Assembly (NCBI GenBank): GCA_016716835.1
Contig: JADJUW010000001.1
Span: forward strand, 2,004,001 to 2,068,000
Length of the DNA: 64,000 nucleotides
Direction: 5' to 3'
Source: Myxococcales bacterium
Lineage (GTDB): Bacteria; Myxococcota_A; Polyangia; Haliangiales; Haliangiaceae
Shown here: in pieces, positions 19,032 through 28,262 of the stretch
Layout: each line of letters starts with the position of its first letter
Position numbering within the stretch: position 1 is the stretch's first letter
Translations under genes and position numbers: made by a program
The notes under the pieces: generated by a model
Seen by the model: only the letters and a program-made list of their open reading frames with translations
Databases searched by the model: none
Told to the model about the DNA's origin: nothing

Positions 19032-20657
19032 TTAAGCGATATTCGCGCGCATGCCAGGGGCTTCGCGGCCGGTGGAGGTGACGTATTCGTCGTAGGTGCC
19101 GGGGTAGATGCGGGGGCCGGCGGAGGTTAGTTCGAGGACCTTGGTGCAGAGGGCGCGCAGGAACTGCCGGTCGTGGGAGACGAAGACTAGCGTGCCTTCG
19201 TATTCCTTGAGCGCGTTGACGAGGGCGCGCTTGGTGACGATGTCCAAATGGTTGGTCGGTTCGTCGAGCACGAGCAGATTAGGCGCGTCGTAGAGAATCT
19301 TGGCGAGCGCCACCCTAGCCTTTTCGCCGCCGGAGAGCACGCGCACCGGCTTTTGCACGTCGTCGCCGTGGAAGCCAAAGGCGCCGGCGAGGTTGCGGAT
19401 GGTGCCAATGTTGGCAGCCGGGGCATGCTCTTGCAGCTCCTCAAAGACCGTGCGATCTGACGACATTTCTTCCATCACGTTTTGCGCGTAATAGCCCATC
19501 GTCACCGCCGCGCCGAGTTCGGCCACGCCCGCGTCGGGCGCTACTTTGCCGGCCATCATCTTGAGCAACGTGGTCTTGCCGGCGCCGTTTTCGCCCATGA
19601 TCGCCCAGCGCTCTTTGCGCTGCACGGTCATGGTAAAGGCGTTGTGCACCACGCGCTCGCCATAGCGCTTGGTGACGGCGGCGAGGCGAATCACGTCATC
19701 GCCCGAACGCGGCGGGGTGCGAAACTCAAAAGACTTTTCGATGAGCCGACGCGGCGGCTCAACCTTTTCGATCTTATCGAGGCGCTTGACCCGCGACTGC
19801 ACCTGCGCCGACTTGGCGGCGTGGGCGGCAAAGCGCTCGATGAAGCGGCTCTCCTTGGCGAGCATGGATTGTTGGCGGGCGTAGGCCGCCTCGCGCTGCA
19901 CCACTTCTTGCGCGCGCTGCGCCTCGTAGAAATCGTAGTTGCCGGTATAGACGCGAATCTCGCCGCCGTCGATCTCGACGATCTTCTTGACGACGCGATT
20001 CATGATATCGCGATCGTGGCACGTCATCACCACGCAGCCGTCGTAAGCCTTGAGGAAATCCTCCAGCCACAAGATGGATTCAATATCGAGGTAGTTGGTC
20101 GGCTCATCGAGCAGCAGCACCTCGGGCTTGGCGAGCAAGATCTTAGCCAGCGCGACGCGCATCTTCCATCCGCCCGAGAGCGTACCTACGTCGTTGCCGA
20201 GCTGCGCCTGCGCAAAGCCAAGGCCATGCAAGATGGTTTGTGCATTGCTCTCGAGCTCGTAGCCACCGAGCGCCTGATAGTGCGCCTGCACGTCGGAGAA
20301 CTGCTCGATCACCTGCTCGAGGTCGTCGCCCGCGGCCTCCATGCGCGCGGTGAGCTGCGCCAACTTTTCGCCGAGTTCGGCAACCTCGCCAGCGCCAAAG
20401 ATGGCCTCTTCCAAGATGGTCTTGCCGGCCATCTCGCCGACGTCCTGGCGAAAATAGCCGATGGTCAGCTTCTTGGGTCGCTCGACCACGCCATCGTCTG
20501 GCGCCTCGGCGCCGACGATCATGCGAAACACCGTGCTCTTGCCGGCCCCATTGGCGCCGACCAAGCCAATTTTCTCGCCGGCGTTGAATTGAAACGAGGC
20601 ATCGGTAAAGAGGATTTGCCCCCCGTACTGTTTGCTGACGCTGGAAAATGCGATCAC
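19032..20657 (-). CDS. ABC-F family ATPase (Uup/YbiT-like)
   Basis: 541 residues with two ABC domains on one chain and no transmembrane segments. Domain 1: Walker A GANGAGKST (about residues 34-42), signature LSGGWKMRVALAKILL and Walker B VLLLDEPTNYLD. Domain 2: Walker A GENGAGKTT, signature LSGGEKARVALAKILY and LLVLDEPTNHLD. Between them is a charged helical linker (about 240-300) with RFIERFAAHAAKSAQVQSRVKRL, the family's P-site tRNA interaction motif. ABC-F proteins act on the ribosome, either rescuing stalled translation or giving antibiotic protection. The LSGGW and DEPTNYLD variants with a short linker fit the YbiT branch. Confidence 0.9.
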   Translation of the reverse strand: MIAFSSVSKQYGGQILFTDASFQFNAGEKIGLVGANGAGKSTVFRMIVGAEAPDDGVVERPKKLTIGYFRQDVGEMAGKTILEEAIFGAGEVAELGEKLAQLTARMEAAGDDLEQVIEQFSDVQAHYQALGGYELESNAQTILHGLGFAQAQLGNDVGTLSGGWKMRVALAKILLAKPEVLLLDEPTNYLDIESILWLEDFLKAYDGCVVMTCHDRDIMNRVVKKIVEIDGGEIRVYTGNYDFYEAQRAQEVVQREAAYARQQSMLAKESRFIERFAAHAAKSAQVQSRVKRLDKIEKVEPPRRLIEKSFEFRTPPRSGDDVIRLAAVTKRYGERVVHNAFTMTVQRKERWAIMGENGAGKTTLLKMMAGKVAPDAGVAELGAAVTMGYYAQNVMEEMSSDRTVFEELQEHAPAANIGTIRNLAGAFGFHGDDVQKPVRVLSGGEKARVALAKILYDAPNLLVLDEPTNHLDIVTKRALVNALKEYEGTLVFVSHDRQFLRALCTKVLELTSAGPRIYPGTYDEYVTSTGREAPGMRANIA

Positions 20658-20783
20658 CGGCGTCTCTTAGCACACAACGACCAACCTAGTGATTCCCCTT
20701 CACGTAGATCTGCCGCAAAACAGGGTGCCCGTGGTGTCGAATTGCGTTGAGCCGCCGGGGCCGGCCCGCTAGGGTCCGCCGAA

Positions 20784-22421
20784 ATGAGAAGCATTCAAGG
20801 CAAGGTCGTGTTGGCGTGGGTTGTGGGCTTGCTGGTTTGCGGTTGCGGGCCAACCAACCCGGCGCCCGGCACGATTCCAAGCGGCTGTGACCAAGGCGCC
20901 ATCGGCTGTTTTCCCGACGGCGAAGGCCAGGCCGTCTATACCTGCCAGCAAGACACGTGGGTAAAGTACGAAAGCTGCGAATTTGGCTGTGTCACGGATA
21001 TCGGCTGCACGGTGTGCACGCCCTTCCAAAGTTCATGCGATGGCGGCGTCGAGCACATTTGCCGCGCCGACGGCAGCGGTTTTGACGACAACGAATGCGA
21101 CCCGGTGCAGGGCATGGCCTGTGACACCGCGGCGGGCCGTTGCGGAGGCGATTGCTCGCTGACGAGCCTCGGCGCCAGCTACGTCGGGTGCGAGTACTAT
21201 CCGACGATCACCGACAACACCCTTTTGTTTGGTGACTTTACCTTCGGCGTGATCGTTGCCAACGCTGGCGATACCGACGCGAATATCCGCCTCGAACGCG
21301 TCGGCGGCGGCAGCCCAGATGCCTTTGTGCTCGCGGCGCGAGGCGTCGAGGTCAGGCGCCTGCCGATGGAGCAAGACGCGGTCTATCGGCTGCGCTCCGA
21401 TCAGCCGGTCGTCGCCTACCAGTTCAACCCACTCGACTACTTCAGCGGGACCAGCTATTCGTACACCAACGATGCGTCGTTGCTGCTGCCGCGCAATGCG
21501 CTTGGGCGCGACTACATGGTCGCCGCGTGGCCGACATGGTCCGGCTTTGGCGGCTTAGTCGCGATCACCGCGGCGCAAGACGACACCAAGGTCACGATTT
21601 CGACGACGGCCTATGCCACCCCCTTTGGCAGCCCTGGGGAATCTTTTACGCGCACCCTGCAGCGTGGCGAGTTGCTGCAGCTACTCTCGGCCAGCACCGC
21701 GAGCGGCACGACCGGAGACCTCACGGGTACGCGCGTTACCGCGGACAAGCCCGTGCAGGTCATCGGGGGCCATAACTGCACCAACATCCCGATGAACATC
21801 ACCGCCTGCGATCATATTGAGGAAGTGCTATTCCCGGTCAATACGCTGCGCGACGCCTACGTTACCACCTCGCCACAGGCCCTCAGCGTCGCGGCGCCCT
21901 ATATCGTGCGCGTCGTCGCGGTCGAAGACGATACCGAAATAAGTTATGCGCCGGCGATCGTAGGGGCGGCGACGCAACTCGACCAAGCCGGCGAATTTAT
22001 CGAATTTCAGACCGATCGAGATGTTGAAATCACGAGCAACAAGCCCATCCTAGTGATGCAATACATGCTTGGCGCCGATCTGGTTGGCACTGGTGATCCG
22101 GCGATGGCGCTTGCGGCGCCAATCGAGCAGTGGCGTAACGACTACCTTTTTCACGCACCGGTCAACTACGCCACCAACTACGTCAATGTCGTGGCACCCA
22201 CCGGCGCGTCGGTGCTGCTCGATGGTTTGCCAGTGGTCGGATTTGAACCCGTAGGCGCCACGGGTTGGGCGGTCGCGCGCGTCGCGCTCGACAACAGCGG
22301 CGACGGCAATCATGAAATGACCTCGAGCGAGAAATTCGGCATCAGCGTCTATGGCTATGGCGACTACACCAGCTATTGGTATCCCGGCGGTCTCGACCTC
22401 GAGCCCGTTGCCGTCGAGTAG
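20784..22421 (+). CDS. IgGFc-binding-like lipoprotein
   Basis: 545 residues. The signal peptide ends in a lipobox (VGLLVCGC). A Cys-rich N-terminal region (about 30-125, including CTPFQSSCDGGVEHIC and CDTAAGRCGGDC) precedes a beta-rich domain of about 390 residues. That domain has hallmarks of the IgGFc-binding N-terminal domain: GVEVRRLPMEQ, RSDQPVVAYQFNPL, SLLLPRNALGRDYMVAAWP, VTADKPVQVIGGHNC, CDHIEEVLFPVNTL and SNKPILVMQYMLG. The family is named from a human mucin-like protein but is frequent in myxobacterial lipoproteins, where its role is unknown; adhesion is a guess. It is monocistronic or the first gene before the second ABC-F gene. Confidence 0.83.
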   Translation: MRSIQGKVVLAWVVGLLVCGCGPTNPAPGTIPSGCDQGAIGCFPDGEGQAVYTCQQDTWVKYESCEFGCVTDIGCTVCTPFQSSCDGGVEHICRADGSGFDDNECDPVQGMACDTAAGRCGGDCSLTSLGASYVGCEYYPTITDNTLLFGDFTFGVIVANAGDTDANIRLERVGGGSPDAFVLAARGVEVRRLPMEQDAVYRLRSDQPVVAYQFNPLDYFSGTSYSYTNDASLLLPRNALGRDYMVAAWPTWSGFGGLVAITAAQDDTKVTISTTAYATPFGSPGESFTRTLQRGELLQLLSASTASGTTGDLTGTRVTADKPVQVIGGHNCTNIPMNITACDHIEEVLFPVNTLRDAYVTTSPQALSVAAPYIVRVVAVEDDTEISYAPAIVGAATQLDQAGEFIEFQTDRDVEITSNKPILVMQYMLGADLVGTGDPAMALAAPIEQWRNDYLFHAPVNYATNYVNVVAPTGASVLLDGLPVVGFEPVGATGWAVARVALDNSGDGNHEMTSSEKFGISVYGYGDYTSYWYPGGLDLEPVAVE

Positions 22422-22487
22422 GTCCGGCGCTTAGACAGCGCCTCGCGACAGCCCGTCCGCACAAATCTGTGGTAATGCCACCGCCTT

Positions 22488-24359
22488 ATGTCGACGATCC
22501 TAACCGTGCAAGGCGTCACCAAGCGCTTCGGCACCAGGCAGTTGCTTAAGGGCGTCTCGTTTGCGATCGCCGAGCGCGAGCGTGTGGCGCTGATTGGCGC
22601 CAACGGCAGCGGTAAATCCACCCTGCTGCGCATGTTGGTGTGCGCGATCGGCGGTGCTGAGCAGGCGAGCGCCCTGCCCGGTGGCGCGCCGATGAGCACC
22701 GCCGAACGCGAGGCGATGGAGCCTGATGATGGCGTGATTACGTGGCGCAAGGGCCTGGTCGTGCGTTACGTCGCGCAGGAGCCTGCGTTTGCCAGCGAGG
22801 CGACCGTGCAAAGCGTGCTGGATGGCAGCGGCGCCGCGGCACACGACATCGCGTCGATCCACTCGAGGATGGCGATGCCGCCGATGAACACGCGCATTGA
22901 TTCCACTTCGATTGGGGAGCGACGCCGGGTCGCCCTAGGCGCCGCGCTGCTGTGCGCGCCCGATGTGCTGTGCCTGGACGAACCGACCAACCACCTCGAC
23001 ATGCAGACGATCGAGTGGCTCGAGCAACACCTAACCGGTTTTGCTGGCGCGCTGCTCTTGGTGACGCACGATCGGTATTTTCTCGATCGGGTGGCGAGCC
23101 GCATCGTCGAGATCGAGCACGGCGTTTCCTATAACTACCCCGGTGATTACACTGAGTTTTTGTTTAAGCAGGCAGAGCGCCACACGGTCGCCAGCCAACA
23201 CGAGCACGAGCGCTCGATGTTTGTGCGCCGCGAAATCGAGTGGATCCGGCGTGCCCCGCAGGCGCGCGGCACCAAGGCCAAGGCGCGGATCGAGCGCTTT
23301 GACGACGCGCTGGCCGCCGCCCCCTCGCCCGATGAGGCGACGCGCAAGCTGGCGCTGCGGCTGCCGCCCGGTCCGCGCCTAGGAGGCACCATTATCGAAC
23401 TCAAAGGCGTCACTAAGTCGCACGGCGACAAACGCCTGTTTAGCAACCTGACGCTGACGATGAAGCCAGGTGACCGCATTGGCATCGTCGGCCCCAATGG
23501 CGTCGGCAAGACCACGCTCATTCGCACCATCTTGGGCGAGCTGCCGCCGGATGCCGGCACGGTCAAGCTGGGGCAAAATACGCAGATCGCCTACATGGAC
23601 CAATCGCGCAGCGCGCTCGACGACAACGCCACGGTGCTGCAAGAAGTCGCCGATGGCAGCGACTACGTGGAGCTGCCCGACGAGCGGGTGCACGTGCGGA
23701 CGTTTCTCAAGATGATGCTCTTTCCGGACCCTTCGGGCATGACGCGGGTGGGCCAGCTATCGGGCGGAGAGCGCAATCGCGTCCAGCTCGCCAAGCTGCT
23801 GCGCCGCGGCGGCAACGTGCTGGTGCTCGACGAACCCACCAACGACCTGGATATCGTCACCCTCGGCGCGCTCGAAGACGCGCTGATCAACTTTCCGGGC
23901 TGCGCGCTGATTGTGTCGCACGACCGCTGGTTTCTCGATCGCGTCGTCACCGGCATCTTAGCGCTAGAAGGCGATGGGTACGCCGAGTTCTACGAGGGCA
24001 GCTACACGAGCTATGCCGAGAAGCGCAAGGGCGAACAAGCGGCGGCGTTGGCCGGCAACACGGCCGGCACCACATCAACCGCCAGCGGCGCAAGTCGCGG
24101 CCGCGCCACCAAAGATCGCCCACGCAAGCTGACGTTCAAAGAGCGTGCCGAGCTCGCCGCCATGGAGGCGACCATCTTGGCCGCCGAAACCGCGGTCACC
24201 GACGCCGAGGCGGTGCTCAACGATCCCGAGACGCATCGCACGCGCCGCGGCGAGATTGCCAAGTTGACCACCGGGCTCGAGGCGGCGCGCCGCGAGGTCG
24301 AACACCTCTACGCGCGGTGGCAAGAGCTAGCCGACGTAGCTGCCGCCGAGCCAATGTAG
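22488..24359 (+). CDS. ABC-F family ATPase (Uup-like)
   Basis: 623 residues, two ABC domains without membrane segments. Domain 1: Walker A GANGSGKST, LDEPTNHLD and switch His (LLVTHDRYFL). Directly after Walker A is an insertion of about 30 residues (AIGGAEQASALPGG and onward) before the DDGVITWRKGL strand, which most ABC-F proteins lack. The signature SIGERRRVALGAALL deviates from LSGG in domain 1, while domain 2 has the normal LSGGERNRVQLAKLL and LDEPTNDLD. A C-terminal coiled coil (about 560-620, with the Uup-type start RPRKLTFKERAELAAMEATI) could bind DNA or RNA. Expected role: ribosome-associated ATPase. Confidence 0.9.
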   Translation: MSTILTVQGVTKRFGTRQLLKGVSFAIAERERVALIGANGSGKSTLLRMLVCAIGGAEQASALPGGAPMSTAEREAMEPDDGVITWRKGLVVRYVAQEPAFASEATVQSVLDGSGAAAHDIASIHSRMAMPPMNTRIDSTSIGERRRVALGAALLCAPDVLCLDEPTNHLDMQTIEWLEQHLTGFAGALLLVTHDRYFLDRVASRIVEIEHGVSYNYPGDYTEFLFKQAERHTVASQHEHERSMFVRREIEWIRRAPQARGTKAKARIERFDDALAAAPSPDEATRKLALRLPPGPRLGGTIIELKGVTKSHGDKRLFSNLTLTMKPGDRIGIVGPNGVGKTTLIRTILGELPPDAGTVKLGQNTQIAYMDQSRSALDDNATVLQEVADGSDYVELPDERVHVRTFLKMMLFPDPSGMTRVGQLSGGERNRVQLAKLLRRGGNVLVLDEPTNDLDIVTLGALEDALINFPGCALIVSHDRWFLDRVVTGILALEGDGYAEFYEGSYTSYAEKRKGEQAAALAGNTAGTTSTASGASRGRATKDRPRKLTFKERAELAAMEATILAAETAVTDAEAVLNDPETHRTRRGEIAKLTTGLEAARREVEHLYARWQELADVAAAEPM

Positions 24360-24381
24360 GGTAGCGACGGCGCGGCCATTT

Positions 24382-25686
24382 TCATTTTAGCACGATGCCA
24401 TCAGCGGCGAGGTCTGCGGCGCTGGCCTCGCGTGCGGTGGCATCTCCACCATGAGGATACCAGCCGTCGAACGTATCTCCCTGGCGCCGCACCTTAATTA
24501 CGGTGAACATGCCGCCCATGTCGATGATGCCGTGGGGGCCAAGCCCGCCTCGCATCGCGACCGAGTTGGCGGGGACGGGCATTTCCATTTCGGCCATGTC
24601 CCACATGCCGGTCTGCCCCATTGGCATATAGCCAGGCGCGTGACGCATGATCTGGCCGCCGACGCCGCGGGTATCGACACCCACCATGTTGGGCGAGCCA
24701 TGCCCCATCTGGTTCATCGCGTGGTGGGTCATATGACAATGCAGCGGCCAATCGCCCGGCGCGCGCGCGACAAATTCAATGGTGCGAGTTGCACCCACCG
24801 GCAGCAACGTGGTGGTCTCGGGCACGCGGGCGCTGCGCGGCACCACGCCGCCATCGGTCGCGACGACGTCAAACCACGTGCCGTGAATATGAATGGAGTG
24901 GTGATCCATCGGCCCCATGTTGCCGAGGTGGATGCGCACGGTCTCGCCCAACTCGGCGTGCAGCGGCTCGGTAGCGGGAAAGGCCTTGCCGTTGAACGTG
25001 AGCACGTTGAAGTCGCTCATGGCGCTGGGGTCGGGGCGTGCCGCGCCAGGCAAGATCTTCCATTCGTGCGACATCAGGCTGTATTCGCGATCGGCGCCGC
25101 GGTCGCCGCGCGGCCGCACGATGAGCATGCCAACCATCCCAAGCGCAATCTGCGTCATCTCATCGCACTGCGAGTGATACATAAAGGTGCCCGCGCGATC
25201 GAGGACGAACTCGTAGCGAAAGGTCTGGCCCGGCGCGATGCGGCGCTGATGCAGCCCGGCGACGCCATCCATGCCACTTGGAAGCACGAGGCCATGCCAG
25301 TGCACCGAGGTCGGCGCCGGCAGCTTGTTGCTGACATAGATCACCACGCGCTCGCCGACGATGCCCTCGATGACTGGGCCCGGCGTGTGGCCATTGAAGC
25401 CCCACGCCTTGATCACGAGGCCCTTCATGATTTCGTGATCGAATTCCTCGGCGATCAGATGAAACACCCGCGCATCGCGTTTGCGCGAGCTAGGCAGCAG
25501 CGCGCCGTTGGGCACCACGAGGCCTCGTTCGCCGCGCCCTACCGAGGAAGCCATTGGCGGTGACGCGGGCGCCTGCGAAGACGTTAGTGCCTGCGTGCCC
25601 TGGGTCTGCGCCCCCGCTTGCCGCGCCGCAAGCGTCGCCCCGACAAACAAGCCACCGCCTACTAATTCTCGTCTGGTTAATTTCAT
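24382..25686 (-). CDS. Tat-exported multicopper oxidase
   Basis: 434 residues. The N-terminus MKLTRRELVGGGLFVGAT has a twin-arginine-type motif with a hydrophobic stretch and AxA cleavage region, so the folded enzyme should be exported by Tat. Copper ligand motifs are present in order: SVHWHGLVLP, FMYHSQCDEMTQIALGM, HHSIHIHGTWFDV and WPLHCHMTHHAMNQMGHG. The Cys in HCHMTHH and downstream Met residues supply the type 1 site. The C-terminal part is Met/His-rich (MRHAPGYMPMGQTGMWDMAEMEM), typical of copper-handling oxidases such as CopA/CueO relatives. It is directly downstream of the TolC-like gene (27 bp gap), which supports a role in periplasmic copper detoxification. Confidence 0.88.
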   Translation of the reverse strand: MKLTRRELVGGGLFVGATLAARQAGAQTQGTQALTSSQAPASPPMASSVGRGERGLVVPNGALLPSSRKRDARVFHLIAEEFDHEIMKGLVIKAWGFNGHTPGPVIEGIVGERVVIYVSNKLPAPTSVHWHGLVLPSGMDGVAGLHQRRIAPGQTFRYEFVLDRAGTFMYHSQCDEMTQIALGMVGMLIVRPRGDRGADREYSLMSHEWKILPGAARPDPSAMSDFNVLTFNGKAFPATEPLHAELGETVRIHLGNMGPMDHHSIHIHGTWFDVVATDGGVVPRSARVPETTTLLPVGATRTIEFVARAPGDWPLHCHMTHHAMNQMGHGSPNMVGVDTRGVGGQIMRHAPGYMPMGQTGMWDMAEMEMPVPANSVAMRGGLGPHGIIDMGGMFTVIKVRRQGDTFDGWYPHGGDATAREASAADLAADGIVLK

Positions 25687-25713
25687 GGGGCCCGCCTTTC
25701 TACAAGCATCTGC

Positions 25714-27111
25714 TTAGTGACTCGCCGCTGCGGCTGCTTGATCGCCGATCGGCGCGGCGGGCGCCGCGGCTGCCGCGCCGTTGGGCACATGGCCGCGTCG
25801 CAGCGCCTCGACATCTGCGATGGCTTGCCAAAATTCTTTGCTGACGTCGATGAGCATCAGCTGCGCCTCAAGCGTGCGCTGCCGCGCCATGAGCAACTCG
25901 AATGGGCCTTGCGCCATCGCGTTGTATTGCAGCACCGCCGCCGCCAAGGTTTGTTCGCGCAGCGGCACCATGACGGTCGCGAGATGGCGCGCCCGCGCAT
26001 GCGCCGACGCGACCCGCGCCTGCGCAGCGGCGACCGCGGCCGCCAACTCACTGGCCGCGAGCTCCACATCAAATCCGGCCACGCGCATCGCGGCATTGGC
26101 GACCTGCCGCGCACCGCGACCCTGGCCAAATAAGGGCAACGAAATCGCCGCCGCGGGGCCGAGCTCCCAACCCTCGTCGCCATAGGACGCGGATACGCCG
26201 ACGCCGAGCGATGGCAGCCATTGCCTCACGCTCGACGCTGAGCGCGCGCTGGTCGCTGCATCGGCCCGGGCCACCGCGCCGCGCACGCGCAAGTTGGCCT
26301 TCGCAGCTTGATCAGGCAGAGCCTGCAAATCGGGCGCAGCCTTGGGCAGCTCAAGTGCATCACTACCGAGCGTCAGACGTGTTCCTTGCCGCACCCCCAA
26401 CGCACGGGCGAGCGCCGCGCTCGCAATAGCGACCTGTGTTTCGCGTTGCCAGACCACCTGCCGCATTGCCTCGTGGGCATCCTTGGCCTGCAGCAAAAAT
26501 AACTCGGTGATATTGCCGGCGTCGCGCAGACGCTGCGCCAAGGTCGCGCCTGCCGCCGCCGCGTCAAGCGCCTCGCGCGCCAGCGCCAGTGAGGTTTTCG
26601 CCGCCTGGGCCTCGTAATATGCCCAGCTCGCCTCGCGCAGCACCTCATAGGCCGCGCTGAGCAGCGCCAACTGTGCGCCGCGCAGGCCAGCCCGCGCCTC
26701 GCCATGGCGTGCGGGCGCGCCGATCAGCGACGTTAGATCTTGCATGATGTCGATCTCAAAGCGTTCCGCGGATCCAGGGTGATACGTGCCATGCAGGCTA
26801 AGCGCCGCCGGCTTCCACGCATCCATCGCCATGCCGCGCGACGAGGCCACGAGCGCCCATTGCTTGGCGATCTCGCGATGGTTGCCGAGAGCAAGCGTTT
26901 GCGCCGCAGCCAGGGTGAGCGGTGCTTCGAGCATGGCGTCCACCTCGGCCTGTTTCAGCAAGGTCATCGGCAGCTCCGCACCAACCGCATCGCGGAACTC
27001 AGCGCGCAATGGGGCCGATTGCCGTGCCGAGCCGTGCGCGCAACCACCGCCAGCAACTATCAAGCCGATAACCCACGTAAGCGATCGCCTCACCGCGGCA
27101 GTCGAGCACAC
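25714..27111 (-). CDS. TolC-family outer-membrane efflux lipoprotein
   Basis: 465 residues. The N-terminal signal (LTWVIGLIVAGGGC) ends in a probable lipobox. The body has two long helical repeats with the usual OEP layout: ALTLAAAQTLALGNHREI as the first block, then helical hairpins (YEVLREASWAYYEAQAAKTSL, ARARHLATVMVPLREQTLAAAV). The C-terminus is Ala-rich. OEP proteins form trimeric channels for RND or other efflux systems. No membrane-fusion or RND gene is visible here. Its operon partner is the multicopper oxidase downstream, so copper export is the natural inference. Confidence 0.82.
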   Translation of the reverse strand: MCSTAAVRRSLTWVIGLIVAGGGCAHGSARQSAPLRAEFRDAVGAELPMTLLKQAEVDAMLEAPLTLAAAQTLALGNHREIAKQWALVASSRGMAMDAWKPAALSLHGTYHPGSAERFEIDIMQDLTSLIGAPARHGEARAGLRGAQLALLSAAYEVLREASWAYYEAQAAKTSLALAREALDAAAAGATLAQRLRDAGNITELFLLQAKDAHEAMRQVVWQRETQVAIASAALARALGVRQGTRLTLGSDALELPKAAPDLQALPDQAAKANLRVRGAVARADAATSARSASSVRQWLPSLGVGVSASYGDEGWELGPAAAISLPLFGQGRGARQVANAAMRVAGFDVELAASELAAAVAAAQARVASAHARARHLATVMVPLREQTLAAAVLQYNAMAQGPFELLMARQRTLEAQLMLIDVSKEFWQAIADVEALRRGHVPNGAAAAAPAAPIGDQAAAAASH

Positions 27112-27155
27112 AGCCGACGCCTTGACAATGTAATGTGCGGTATAGTCGCCGCCTC

Positions 27156-27710
27156 ATGCTCGCCGCCTACTACGGCCACGTCAAAGCCGTCCACATCATC
27201 TTTGTGGTCAGTTGGTTTGCGGGACTTTTTTATCTGCCGCGATTGTTCATATATCACACCGAGGCGCAGCGCCGCGCGCCAGCCGAGGCCTCCGTGCTCT
27301 CCAGCCAATTTGTCCTCATGGAACGCCTGCTTTGGCAGGTCATCATGATGCCCGCGATGCTGCTCACCATCGGCAGCGGCTTGCTGATGCTTCACCTGCA
27401 GCGCGCCTGGCTCGATTTTGGCTGGATGCACGTCAAGCTCGGCTTTGTCGCCGTGTTGCTTGGCTACCACATCATCTGTGGCCGCTTGCGCACCGCGCTC
27501 GCCGCGGGACGCTTTCGCCTGACGTCGTTCCAATTGCGGTTGTGGAACGAGGTCGCCACGATTCTCTTGGTCGCCATCGTGTTTCTCGTGGTGCTCAAGT
27601 CGGCATTTGATTGGGTGTGGGGCGTGCTCGGCGTCGCCGCGTTTGCGGTGCTTATTATGCTGGCGGTGCGCATCTCCCGCGCGCTGCGTCGCCCCCCTGC
27701 CGCGCCATGA
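27156..27710 (+). CDS. hemJ: HemJ-like protoporphyrinogen IX oxidase
   Basis: 184 residues from the ATG at 27156, with four or five predicted transmembrane helices. The first helix carries HVKAVHIIFVVSWFAGLFYLPRLFIYH, whose spaced His residues and W-F-A-G-x-F-Y-L-P-R-L motif identify HemJ. A lower loop has WMHVKLGFVAVLLGYH. HemJ oxidises protoporphyrinogen IX to protoporphyrin IX in haem synthesis. The last codons overlap the start of the MntP-like gene in an ATGA, so the two are translationally coupled. It is divergent from the TolC-like gene. Confidence 0.88.
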   Translation: MLAAYYGHVKAVHIIFVVSWFAGLFYLPRLFIYHTEAQRRAPAEASVLSSQFVLMERLLWQVIMMPAMLLTIGSGLLMLHLQRAWLDFGWMHVKLGFVAVLLGYHIICGRLRTALAAGRFRLTSFQLRLWNEVATILLVAIVFLVVLKSAFDWVWGVLGVAAFAVLIMLAVRISRALRRPPAAP

Positions 27711-28243
27711 TGGACCCGTCGCTGTGGATGCTCGCGGTTGCGCTCGCCGCCGATGCGGTGCTTGTCGCCGCGGTCATCGGCTCGCAAACTCGCCAGCTTC
27801 GCCACGGCATGATCCTCGCAGGTGCGACGGGGTTGGCCCAGGGGCTAATGCCGCTGCTAGGCGCTTGGCTCGGCGGGTTCGCGACCTCATTGGCGACATG
27901 GACCAACTATCTTGCCGCCGCGGTCTTTCTCATCTTGGCGTGGCGCCTCGCGCGTGGCGACGATGGCGACGATGGCGACGTTGTTGCCGGTCCGGCCCCG
28001 ACCGTCGCGAAATATTTCATCATCGCGATCGCCACCAGCATTGATGCTCTTGTGGCGGGCGCGACCTTTCCCGCGCTTGGCTTTGACCCGCTGCCCGCCG
28101 CCGCCTTAATTGGCGGCGTCACATTTATTGGCTGCGCCGCGGCTTTTTTTGCCGGCGCCGCGCTGTTTGCGCGCTTTGGCCGCGCCGTCCGCTACGTCGG
28201 CGCAGGGTTGCTCGTGATTATCGCGGTGCGCGGGGTGATCTAA
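27707..28243 (+). CDS. MntP-like putative manganese efflux protein
   Basis: 178 residues with six predicted transmembrane helices. Helix 1 contains AALAADAVLVAAVIGSQ and the middle of the protein contains AIATSIDALVAGATFPALG. The paired Asp-bearing motifs (ADA and SIDA) are the signature of MntP-type manganese exporters, but the helices are divergent and the loop between halves is Asp-rich (ARGDDGDDGD). The start overlaps hemJ (ATG at 27707, followed by a second ATG). Coupling to HemJ is unusual and could reflect shared metal or redox control, which is inference. Confidence 0.65.
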   Translation: MMDPSLWMLAVALAADAVLVAAVIGSQTRQLRHGMILAGATGLAQGLMPLLGAWLGGFATSLATWTNYLAAAVFLILAWRLARGDDGDDGDVVAGPAPTVAKYFIIAIATSIDALVAGATFPALGFDPLPAAALIGGVTFIGCAAAFFAGAALFARFGRAVRYVGAGLLVIIAVRGVI

Positions 28244-28262
28244 CGGGGCTACTGCCTTGGCA

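Noticed and set aside
19482..20750. 422-codon plus-strand frame over the first ABC-F gene, and similar ones at 24451-25563 and 2649-3683 (minus)
   Set aside because: They are shadows of strongly motif-bearing genes on the other strand and have His/Arg-rich composition without domain signals.
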